From Pandoraea sp. (GTDB lineage Bacteria; Pseudomonadota; Gammaproteobacteria; Burkholderiales; Burkholderiaceae): 57,109 nt of DNA. The stretch covers positions 1 to 57,109 of the forward strand of contig NZ_SCSK01000037.1 in NCBI RefSeq assembly GCF_004297875.1, written 5' to 3'. Below the pieces are notes generated by a model. It was not told where the DNA came from. It worked only from the letters and a program-made list of their open reading frames with translations, and searched no databases. Position numbers and translations under genes: made by a program. Shown in pieces: positions 8,876 to 16,167 of the stretch (its first letter is position 1; each line of letters begins with the position of its first letter).

Positions 8876-10153
8876 ATGACAAGCCCCACGATCCGCGCCG
8901 GCGCCGCCTCCAGGGGCGACTCCCGGCGAGCCAGCGGCCACGACGCGACCCGCAGGGCCGTGGCCGTGCTGCTGGCCGCTGCCTTCGTGCAGGCGCTCGG
9001 GTACAGCGCGTGGATGCCGCTGCTGCCCCTTTATCTACGCAGCTACGTCGTGCCGGGAAGATCGGCCGAGATCGCGGGCAACGTGGGGCTGCTGAGCGGC
9101 GCCTACACCCTGGCCTTGTTCGCCAGCGCGGCGTGGTGGGGGCGTCTTTCGGACCGGCACGGTCGGCGTCTGGTACTGGTGAGCGGATTTGCCACCTACC
9201 TCGCCGGCATGTTCGGGTCCGCCCTGGCCGCGAACCTGGCGCAGGCCTACACGGCCCGCATCCTGTCGGGCGTGGGTGCCGCCGCGGTGATCCCGGCGGC
9301 GCAAGCTTATCTGGCCGACGTCAGCGACCGCCCGGCGCGCAATCGCCGATTCGCCCTGCTGGCCAGCGCCAGCTTCATCGGCTTTGTCACCGGCCCGCTG
9401 CTCGGAACATGGCTGGCCGGGCCGGTGATGGGCATGAGCACGCAGGCCATGCCCTGGATGGTGAAACTTCCCCTGGCGGTCGTAGCCGTGCTGGGAGTCA
9501 TGCTCCTGCCCTTGCTGGCGTGTAGCCTGCGCGCGCCGGGGCCGCAGGCCATCGAGGAGGCTGGCAACACGTCGGCCGTCCGCGACCGGCGTTTCGCATG
9601 GACCAGCATGATCTTGGCAGGCCTCGCCGCCTATGCGGTCGGCAGCTTCGAGACCGGCTTCAACCTTCTTGGGGCGATGCGCCTGGGAGCAGCCGTCGGA
9701 GCGGTCGCCTTGTTGTTCGTCGCGTGCAGCGGCTTCATGCTGGTAGCCCAGGGGCTGCTCGCCTGGGGCCCGCTGCGCGAGCGCTTCGAGCGTCGCTGGA
9801 TGGCCGCGGTGTTGGCGGTCGGCGCGGGCTTCATGCTGGCGGCGCCACGCATGCCGAGCATGCTGTCGCTGGGCATGACGGTCGCCGCCGTGGCGCTGAG
9901 CATCGGCCTGGTCGCGCCTTCGCTGGCCTACGCCTTGCTGGACCATGACGCCGGGGCCAAGGGCGCCAAGCTCGGCCGCCTTGCCGCTGCGGGCAACCTG
10001 GGGCAGGCGTTGGGTGCCTTCGTCTCGGGTGGTCTGTTTGCGTTGCGTCCCGAAGCTCCGTTCGTGCTGGCCGCGCTCTTGCTGCTGGGCGGATCCGCGG
10101 GCGCGTGGCTGTACTGGAGACCGCGCACGCCTGCGCGCGTCGAGGCTTCGTGA
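8876..10153 (+). CDS. MFS transporter
   Basis: A 425-residue integral membrane protein with about 12 hydrophobic segments and the MFS signature loop after helix 2 (WWGRLSDRHGRRLVL). The first half ends in a long helix-rich stretch containing AQAYLADVSDRPARNRRFALL, typical of drug/metabolite-H+ antiporters. The start at 8876 directly follows the YHS gene. Its substrate cannot be read from the sequence; the context suggests export of a metal-related or toxic compound. Confidence 0.85.
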   Translation: MTSPTIRAGAASRGDSRRASGHDATRRAVAVLLAAAFVQALGYSAWMPLLPLYLRSYVVPGRSAEIAGNVGLLSGAYTLALFASAAWWGRLSDRHGRRLVLVSGFATYLAGMFGSALAANLAQAYTARILSGVGAAAVIPAAQAYLADVSDRPARNRRFALLASASFIGFVTGPLLGTWLAGPVMGMSTQAMPWMVKLPLAVVAVLGVMLLPLLACSLRAPGPQAIEEAGNTSAVRDRRFAWTSMILAGLAAYAVGSFETGFNLLGAMRLGAAVGAVALLFVACSGFMLVAQGLLAWGPLRERFERRWMAAVLAVGAGFMLAAPRMPSMLSLGMTVAAVALSIGLVAPSLAYALLDHDAGAKGAKLGRLAAAGNLGQALGAFVSGGLFALRPEAPFVLAALLLLGGSAGAWLYWRPRTPARVEAS

Positions 10154-10169
10154 ACGGAGTGCGTTGATC

Positions 10170-10598
10170 ATGGCTTCGTGGCTCTATTACTTGCTGGTCG
10201 CAGGACTCTTCGTGCTGCTCATGCGCTTCGGCTGCGGCGCCCACGTGATGGGCCGCAGTCCCAAGCGTCAGCCGCCCGACATGCCGGCAGCCCCGCCCGG
10301 TGAAGCAGGCCTGAGCGTCCCGGCTAAAGTTTCACGGCCTGCACGCCTGCCCGTGGTCGCACTGGGCATGAGCCTCGGGCTGTTCCTGGCATTGACCTTC
10401 GTGGCCTGCGTGGGTTTTGATCTGTTGTTTCCCGCGCAGGCCATGGCCAAGGTGTGGATCCCGCTGCTGCCGGGCTTCATCTGGCTGAGCTGGGGCAGCT
10501 TCCTGCTTGGGGTGCTCGAGAGCGTGGCCTACGGTTGGTACGTCGCGCTGATCTTCGGGCCCTTGTACAACTATTTCTCGTCCGCCATGGCTGGCTGA
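10170..10598 (+). CDS. DUF5676-like small membrane protein
   Basis: A 142-residue membrane protein with a first helix at residues 3-18, a basic/Pro-rich cytoplasmic linker, and two further helices. The last about 65 residues (FVACVGFDLLFPAQ, LLPGFIWLSWGSFLLGVLES, YGWYVALIFGPLYNYF) resemble the DUF5676 family, which recurs next to metal-resistance genes. Function is unknown. It starts 16 bases after the MFS gene and ends 16 bases before the DUF3141 gene, so it belongs to the same operon. Confidence 0.7.
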   Translation: MASWLYYLLVAGLFVLLMRFGCGAHVMGRSPKRQPPDMPAAPPGEAGLSVPAKVSRPARLPVVALGMSLGLFLALTFVACVGFDLLFPAQAMAKVWIPLLPGFIWLSWGSFLLGVLESVAYGWYVALIFGPLYNYFSSAMAG

Positions 10599-10614
10599 AG
10601 CCGGTCCACTCGTC

Positions 10615-12486
10615 ATGCCACACACCACTCGACCCACGACATCCCGCCGGACGGCGCCCGCTGCCCGGACCGACATGGTTGCCACGGTATCCACGCTCGG
10701 TGCGCGCACGGAACCCGGGGTGTCCGCAGTCCCTGCGCGCACGGCTCCCGTTGGGCGTGTGCCGTCCGCGGCCGACACCCTCGACTACGCCCGCGACGTA
10801 TGCGAGCGCTGGGTGTTGTTCTGGGACACGCTGCGCCAGCGCGCCGACGACATGATCGAGCATGAGCGCGCGGGCAAGCCGCCGCTGCTGGACTTCGACT
10901 ACGAGACTCTGCTCGATGCCGGGCATTTCGATCAGCCGGTCAACTACGCCCTGCTGCGCATTACGCGCATCGGCGAATCGCGCTGCGAAGAGTGCTGCGA
11001 CGCTGCGAACAGGCCCCCCGTGATCGTGCTCGATCCGCGAGCCGGGCATGGCCCCGGAATCGGCGGCTTCAAGCGCGATTCGGAGGTCGGCATGGCCATG
11101 CGCGAGGGCCATCCCGTGTATTTCGTCACATTTTTCCCCGAACCATGCCCGGGACAGACGCTGGCGGACGTGCTGCACGCGCTGGGACGCTTTGTCGAGC
11201 ATGTCGCGGCGCGGCATCCCGGCAAGCCGCCGGTGCTGTACGGAAATTGCCAGGCCGGATGGGCCGTCGCGCTGCTGGCGGCCGATTGCCAGGGTCTGAG
11301 CGGACCGGCGGTGCTCAACGGATCCCCGCTGTCGTACTGGGCCGGCGAGCCGGGAATCAACCCCATGCGCACGGCCGCGGGCTTCACCGGCGGCGCCTGG
11401 CTGGTGCACTGGCTGTCCGACATCGGGGATGGGCGCTTCGACGGAGCCTGGCTGGTCGCCAACTTCGAGAACCTCAAGCCCGAATCCATCTGGGACAAGT
11501 ACGCCGGACTCTTCACCGACGTGGATGCCGAGCGAGACCGCTTCCTGCAATTCGAACGCTGGTGGAGCGGCTTCTACCTGCTCAGCCGGGAGGAGATCCT
11601 GGCCATCGTCGAAAACCTGTTCATCGGCGACCGCGTCGAGCAGGGCACCTTCCGCGTGTGCGAATGCTGCTACGCGGATCTGCGCCAGGTGCGCAACCCG
11701 CTGGTCATCTTCGCGTCCTGGGGGGACAACATCACGCCGCCGCACCAGGCGCTCGGATGGATCGCCTCGGTGTACAAGAACACGGCCGAGCTCAAGGCCG
11801 CTGGTCAGCGCATCGTCTACCTGACCAACCCGCATGTCGGCCACTTGGGGATCTTCGTCTCCGCCCAGGTTGCCCGCCTGGAGCATCGCGCTATTCTGGA
11901 GAGCCTGAAGCAGATCGAGGAGCTGGAGCCGGGCCTGTACGAGATGCGCATCGACAACCCCTCGGACGATGCGGATGCACGCCGGCCTTCCTATTCCGTG
12001 CACTTCGAACCGCGTGAGATTTCCGATTTGAAGTTTTCTGAAGCGTCGGACGAATTCCGGCAGGTGCGTGCGTGGTCCGAATTCAATGAAAGCATTTATC
12101 GCCAATGCTTCAGTCCCTGGGTGCGTGCTGTCGTCAATCCCTGGAGCAGCGAAATCATGCAACGCCTGCATCCGATGCGCACGAGTCGCTACGGGCTGTC
12201 CGCGCGATTCCTGCCATGGATGGCCTGGCTCGAGCCGTGGGCGCGGGAACTGCGCCAGCAGCGCCGGGCACTCTCGCCCGATCATCCCTGGCTGAGCGCC
12301 GAGCGCGCGGCAATGAGGCAGGTCAGCGAGGCGATCCGGACGTGGCGCGTGGCCCGGGACACGCTTCAGGAGCGCAGCTTCGCGGCGTTGTTCGGCCCGA
12401 CCGTAACGGCGGGGGCTACCGAGGCCAAGGCCACGGCTCCTGCGAGGCGGGCCCGCCGTCATGGCAACAACGGTCAAGCGGCATAG
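10615..12486 (+). CDS. DUF3141 family alpha/beta-hydrolase-like protein (PHA-synthase-related)
   Basis: A 623-residue soluble protein. The core (about 95-420) is an alpha/beta-hydrolase fold related to polyhydroxyalkanoate synthases. The nucleophile motif is GNCQAGW with Cys212, followed by an Asp in WGDNITP (371) and a His in NPHVGHLG (410), so a Cys-His-Asp triad is complete. Residues before about 50 are low complexity. DUF3141 proteins as I know them are usually longer, so the C-terminus here may be shortened. The family is annotated as PHA-synthase-like but lacks a demonstrated role that I can cite; with no phaA/B/P nearby, a thioesterase or acyl transferase acting on lipids is as likely. 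It overlaps the next gene by 26 bases. The start could also be the Met at 10675. Confidence 0.8.
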   Translation: MPHTTRPTTSRRTAPAARTDMVATVSTLGARTEPGVSAVPARTAPVGRVPSAADTLDYARDVCERWVLFWDTLRQRADDMIEHERAGKPPLLDFDYETLLDAGHFDQPVNYALLRITRIGESRCEECCDAANRPPVIVLDPRAGHGPGIGGFKRDSEVGMAMREGHPVYFVTFFPEPCPGQTLADVLHALGRFVEHVAARHPGKPPVLYGNCQAGWAVALLAADCQGLSGPAVLNGSPLSYWAGEPGINPMRTAAGFTGGAWLVHWLSDIGDGRFDGAWLVANFENLKPESIWDKYAGLFTDVDAERDRFLQFERWWSGFYLLSREEILAIVENLFIGDRVEQGTFRVCECCYADLRQVRNPLVIFASWGDNITPPHQALGWIASVYKNTAELKAAGQRIVYLTNPHVGHLGIFVSAQVARLEHRAILESLKQIEELEPGLYEMRIDNPSDDADARRPSYSVHFEPREISDLKFSEASDEFRQVRAWSEFNESIYRQCFSPWVRAVVNPWSSEIMQRLHPMRTSRYGLSARFLPWMAWLEPWARELRQQRRALSPDHPWLSAERAAMRQVSEAIRTWRVARDTLQERSFAALFGPTVTAGATEAKATAPARRARRHGNNGQAA

Positions 12487-13330
12487 CTTGCCCCTGGATA
12501 CCGTGAAAGCCCGGCGCTCGTGGATCGGCTTCAACACGGTGCCTGCCGGGGAGAGCAGGGCGGCGCGCGCGCTGGGGCGCACGACGGCCCCGTGGATGGC
12601 CGGCATCGCGTTGCTGGCCATGGCCTCGTTCTACCTGGAAGACCTTCAGCGCAGCGCCGCCCTCGCGCTCTGGGGGCCGCGCATCGATGGCTTCATCCTC
12701 GCCGCCTTCGCGCTGGAGATGGCGTGCATGCTGGCCCTGTGCCGCAATCACACGCGCTACCTGCGAGCCAACTGGCTCAAGCTCGTCATCGTCGCATCGT
12801 CGGGCCTAGTGCTGTGGGGCGCGAGGCTTCATGCTTTGCCGGTCGCGCACCTGCTGCACCTGATCTACATCGCCCTGGTGTTTGCCTGGCTGCTCGGGCA
12901 TGTGCGCGCCGCATTCTCGCGAAGCGTGATCCCATTTGCCACGTTGCTGGGTGTGGGTGCCGTGCTGCTGGCGGCGGTGGGCTTTTACCGCATCGAACCC
13001 ACCGTGCACAGCTATGGACAAGGCGTATGGCTAGCCTTCACGACGGCGGCCACCGTCGGCTATGGCGACATCGTACCGACCAGTGCGGCAGCCAAGGTCC
13101 TGGCCGCGCTCGACGTGGTGGTCGGCTACGCCGTGTTCTCGCTGATCACGGGCGGAATCGCGGCGCTGTTCGTCGGCCAGGCGGAAAAGCGCGCCCGGCA
13201 CGCCTTGCATTCCGACGTCGAGGCCTTGCGCGATGAACTGCGCCAATGGCGTATCGAGCTGACAAGCCGCAAACCCGACGGTTCCACTCCGGAGGGGCTG
13301 CACTCCGTGCAGGACGATTCCAGGATGTAA
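12461..13330 (+). CDS. Potassium-channel-like ion channel
   Basis: A 289-residue membrane protein. After several hydrophobic helices (about 45-155) comes a two-helix pore module with the K+ selectivity filter TVGYGD at about residue 197 (TTAATVGYGDIVPTSAAAK), then the inner helix (GYAVFSLITGGIAALFVGQAEK) and a coiled cytoplasmic tail. No RCK/TrkA-N ligand domain is present. The gene overlaps the DUF3141 gene, pointing to coupled translation. Possible roles are membrane-potential control or K+ loss and uptake during envelope stress; direction cannot be told from sequence. Confidence 0.85.
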   Translation: MATTVKRHSLPLDTVKARRSWIGFNTVPAGESRAARALGRTTAPWMAGIALLAMASFYLEDLQRSAALALWGPRIDGFILAAFALEMACMLALCRNHTRYLRANWLKLVIVASSGLVLWGARLHALPVAHLLHLIYIALVFAWLLGHVRAAFSRSVIPFATLLGVGAVLLAAVGFYRIEPTVHSYGQGVWLAFTTAATVGYGDIVPTSAAAKVLAALDVVVGYAVFSLITGGIAALFVGQAEKRARHALHSDVEALRDELRQWRIELTSRKPDGSTPEGLHSVQDDSRM

Positions 13331-13398
13331 CGCTGTCATGGTGCCTTCGTTCCCGCGCCGGGCTTGGATAGAATTCCAGCGCGCTTCGTCTTGATCCC

Positions 13399-13782
13399 AT
13401 GAAACTGCTGCGTGACTTCCTGCTGGCCCTCGTGCTCGTCGCGCTGTCGACGAGTGGCGGCGGCGCGCTGGCGGTGGCTGCCCTGACCGGACATGCCTGC
13501 CCGCGAGCGAGCGCCGTGCCGGGTGCGGGAGCGTTCGTGCCAGGCACCGCGCAGCCCGTGCGGTTCCAGGCCGTCACGCGCGTGGGTACTCATGCCTCGA
13601 TGGTCGCCGCGCCTGGCGTGGTACAGCACGCGTGCCACGTAGCCGGCACCCTCACGCTGGGCGCCGCCCCCGCCCCGATGCCTCTGGTCGTCCCGAGGGG
13701 GGACGGGAGCTTGCGCCCACGCCCTGTACGTTGGCTGCTGGCGGAGCGCATCGACGCGCTCTATCGTCCCCCCAGGGCCTGA
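13399..13782 (+). CDS. Uncharacterised secreted protein
   Basis: A 127-residue protein with a clear signal peptide (MKLLRDFLLALVLVALSTSG) and a mature part with Cys/His spacing (TGHACPRAS and QHACHVAG) and a basic Pro/Arg-rich end (RPRPVRWLLAERIDALYRPP). I do not recognise the family. The size, two Cys-His patches and position between copper genes recall small periplasmic accessory proteins of copper loci, but that is only a resemblance. It lies 68 bases after the channel gene and 118 bases before a thioredoxin-like gene. Confidence 0.55.
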   Translation: MKLLRDFLLALVLVALSTSGGGALAVAALTGHACPRASAVPGAGAFVPGTAQPVRFQAVTRVGTHASMVAAPGVVQHACHVAGTLTLGAAPAPMPLVVPRGDGSLRPRPVRWLLAERIDALYRPPRA

Positions 13783-13900
13783 ATCGGCGTTTCCCGAACA
13801 CGGCGTTGGGCCCTTGTGTCCATCCCGATTGCCGATGGCTAGGTACCGGGGGAGCGCCACGCCCGCCGGCTCCCGGACGATAACCGATGGAGGTGTTTCC

Positions 13901-14410
13901 ATGCGTATCCCAATTCGCTGGGCGGCTGCCGGCGCCATGGTGGTGGCCATGGCTGCGGCAGCGTCCTACTTTTTCATCACCGACAGCCCTCGTGCACCGC
14001 GCGCGACGTTTTCCCTGCTTTCAGGGCGTACGCTGAGTACGCGCGACCTGCGCGGCAAGGTCTACGTGGTGGACTTCTGGGCCACGAGTTGCGCCACGTG
14101 CATTGCGGAGATGCCGCAGATGATCCAGACCTACCAGCGCTTCCGCAGCAAGGACTTCGATTTCATCGCCGTGGCGATGAGCTACGACCCCGCCCACTAC
14201 GTGGCGGACTACAGCCGAACGCGGCATCTGCCCTTCCAGGTTGCCCTGGACAAGGGTGGTCAGGTCGCGAGGGCGTTCTATGACGTGCGCATGACTCCCA
14301 CGACCTTTCTCGTGGACAAGCAGGGCCATGTGGTCAAGCGCATTCTCGGGCGTCCGGATTTCGCCACGCTGGATGACCTGATCCGCGACGAGCTGGCGCG
14401 CCCGGCGTGA
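13901..14410 (+). CDS. Periplasmic TlpA/ResA-type thioredoxin-like protein (CATC)
   Basis: A 169-residue protein with an N-terminal anchor helix (about residues 8-28) and a redoxin domain: ATFSLLSGRTLSTRDLRGKV, then VVDFWATSCATCIAEMPQM with active-site Cys64 and Cys67, and the cis-Pro loop in VRMTPTTFLVDKQG. GGAGG about ten bases upstream supports the start at 13901. The CATC dipeptide differs from the usual CPPC/CEPC and would alter redox potential. Its stop overlaps the start of the DsbD-like gene, its likely electron donor. Expected role: keep periplasmic thiols, or the copper proteins downstream, reduced. Confidence 0.88.
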   Translation: MRIPIRWAAAGAMVVAMAAAASYFFITDSPRAPRATFSLLSGRTLSTRDLRGKVYVVDFWATSCATCIAEMPQMIQTYQRFRSKDFDFIAVAMSYDPAHYVADYSRTRHLPFQVALDKGGQVARAFYDVRMTPTTFLVDKQGHVVKRILGRPDFATLDDLIRDELARPA

Positions 14411-15990
14411 GCATGACCATGAACACTTCCTTCTGGATCGAAGCCGGCCTGGCGATGGCCGCCGGCGCGCTGCTCAACCTCACGCCGTGCGTGCTTGCGG
14501 CAGTGCCCATCAAGGTGCGAACCATCCTGCGCGAGGCGGGCGATGCGGCTGGCTCGCGGGCCCTGTCGGCGGTCTTGTTCACCTTGGGTTCAGTTTCGTT
14601 TTTCGCGGCCCTGGGGCTGCTTACGGCGCTTGCACACCTGCAATGGGGCGTGCTGTTCCAGTCGCGTTGGGTGCTCGCGGGGCTTGTCCTGATGCTTGCC
14701 CTGCTCGCGGCGGCCAGCTTCAGCGGGCGCTCGCTACCGATCCCCGGTGGCCTTGCCCAGCTGGGAGGCGCACGGTATTTCGAGCCCTTTGCATCCGGCA
14801 TGGCCGGGGGCATCCTGTCGACGCCGTGCACCGGACCGCTGCTGGGCGGCGTGCTGGTGTTCGCGCTGACGCGGCCGACGATCGACATCGTCACCCTGTT
14901 CGTCGCCATCGGACTGGGCATGGCCCTGCCGTACGTGCTGCTGTTGCTTCGCCCTTCATGGTTGCAGCGCCTGCCGCGGGCCGGTGCATGGACCGAGGTG
15001 GTTCGGCACAGTTTCGGCTGGCTGCTGCTCGCGGCCGCGCTGTTCTTCGCGCAAAGCCTGTTGCCGGGATGGCTAGGCAATGCGCTATGGCTGGCTTGGC
15101 TCGCCGCGCTGGCGGTGTGGGTCCTGTTCGTCGCGATGCTTACCCGCGACCGGCGCAGCCGGTGGGCGGCGGCGCTCGCGGCGGTGCCGGCGCTCGTGCT
15201 CGCCTACTTCGGCTCAGGGGTCTGGCCCTTGGAGGGGCAGGGCATGCCGTGGCAACTGCTTCGCGCCGACGCCGTGGCGCAGATCTCCGAGCTGCACCGG
15301 CCGGCGCTGGTCGAGTTCACCGCGGCATGGTGCCTGAACTGCAGGATCATGGAACGCACGGTCTACCGCGACCCCGCGGTGTTGAAGGCGGTGCGTGAAT
15401 CCGGCGCGGTCGCGCTTCAGGCCGACCTGACCCGTCCGGACCCCGCGTTGCAACAACTGCTCACACGCTATGGCGGAGCAGGGCTGCCGTTCCTGGCGGT
15501 GCTCGACGGCCAGGGCCGGGAGGTCGGCCATTTCTCCGGCCTGTTCACCGCCGACACGTTGATCGGCCGCCTGCACGGACTGCCCACCTCGATCGTGTCC
15601 GCCTACGCCGACGCACCGCGCGACTCGGCGGACGAAGTGGGCGCCCGCGTGACCTCGACGCCAGCTGGGGCCGTGGTGACGCTGGACATCGCGCGAGGAT
15701 GGCACGTGTATTCCAATCCGCCGTCCACTCCGTACTTGATTCCGGCCAGCGTGACGGTCTTTCGCGCAGGGGGTGCACTGCCGATCACTCCGCGCTATCC
15801 GCCGGGGCAGGACATCGGCATGCGCGTCGCAGGGAAAACCATCCTGGTCTACGAGAACGGGGCGAGGATCGATCTGCCGCGGCTGACCGACTTGCGCGCC
15901 GTGCAGGTGCGGGTGCGCGTGCAAGCCTGCAAGGATTCGGGCTTGTGCCTGCCGCCGGCGATCGTCGTGGCAAGACCTCCGTCGACTTGA
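14407..15990 (+). CDS. DsbD-like transmembrane thiol reductase with C-terminal DsbD-alpha-like domain
   Basis: A 527-residue protein that carries electrons from cytoplasmic thioredoxin to the periplasm. The N-terminal part is the CcdA/DsbD-beta membrane domain with its two redox Cys (Cys28 in NLTPCVL and Cys141 in LSTPCTGP). A thioredoxin domain follows with WCLNC (Cys309 and Cys312). The final about 110 residues (RGWHVYSNPPSTPYLIPASV up to QACKDSGLCLPP, Cys508 and Cys514) match the domain that sits at the N-terminus of classic DsbD. So the domain order is beta-gamma-alpha rather than alpha-beta-gamma. The GTG start overlaps the upstream stop (GTGA); ATG at 14413 is an alternative. Confidence 0.85.
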   Translation: MSMTMNTSFWIEAGLAMAAGALLNLTPCVLAAVPIKVRTILREAGDAAGSRALSAVLFTLGSVSFFAALGLLTALAHLQWGVLFQSRWVLAGLVLMLALLAAASFSGRSLPIPGGLAQLGGARYFEPFASGMAGGILSTPCTGPLLGGVLVFALTRPTIDIVTLFVAIGLGMALPYVLLLLRPSWLQRLPRAGAWTEVVRHSFGWLLLAAALFFAQSLLPGWLGNALWLAWLAALAVWVLFVAMLTRDRRSRWAAALAAVPALVLAYFGSGVWPLEGQGMPWQLLRADAVAQISELHRPALVEFTAAWCLNCRIMERTVYRDPAVLKAVRESGAVALQADLTRPDPALQQLLTRYGGAGLPFLAVLDGQGREVGHFSGLFTADTLIGRLHGLPTSIVSAYADAPRDSADEVGARVTSTPAGAVVTLDIARGWHVYSNPPSTPYLIPASVTVFRAGGALPITPRYPPGQDIGMRVAGKTILVYENGARIDLPRLTDLRAVQVRVRVQACKDSGLCLPPAIVVARPPST

Positions 15991-16019
15991 TCCAAGCGGG
16001 ATGACATCCGTGGCGCCGC

Positions 16020-16039
16020 AGATGACAAAACTGTCATCT
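16020..16039. promoter_or_regulatory. Putative copper box, copy 3 (perfect inverted repeat)
   Basis: AGATGACAAAACTGTCATCT has perfect 8-base arms (AGATGACA/TGTCATCT) around 4 bases; the core TGAC-N6-GTCA is at 16023-16036. It agrees closely with the CusR/PcoR/CopR consensus and lies about 130 bases before copA, in the 177-base promoter region after the DsbD-like gene. Confidence 0.75.
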
Positions 16040-16167
16040 CTCGATCATGCTCCGGCAAGTATGGCGTTTTTAGAATGCGTTGCTGAGGGTGGACATCATC
16101 CACTCCACAACGGTCCGCGCGGCACGCCGTTGCCACGCGGCGAATTCCTTCAAAAACCGAGGAATCC

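Noticed and set aside
10477..12621. A 714-codon minus-strand frame opposite DUF3141
   Set aside because: No domain, and it spans three real genes.
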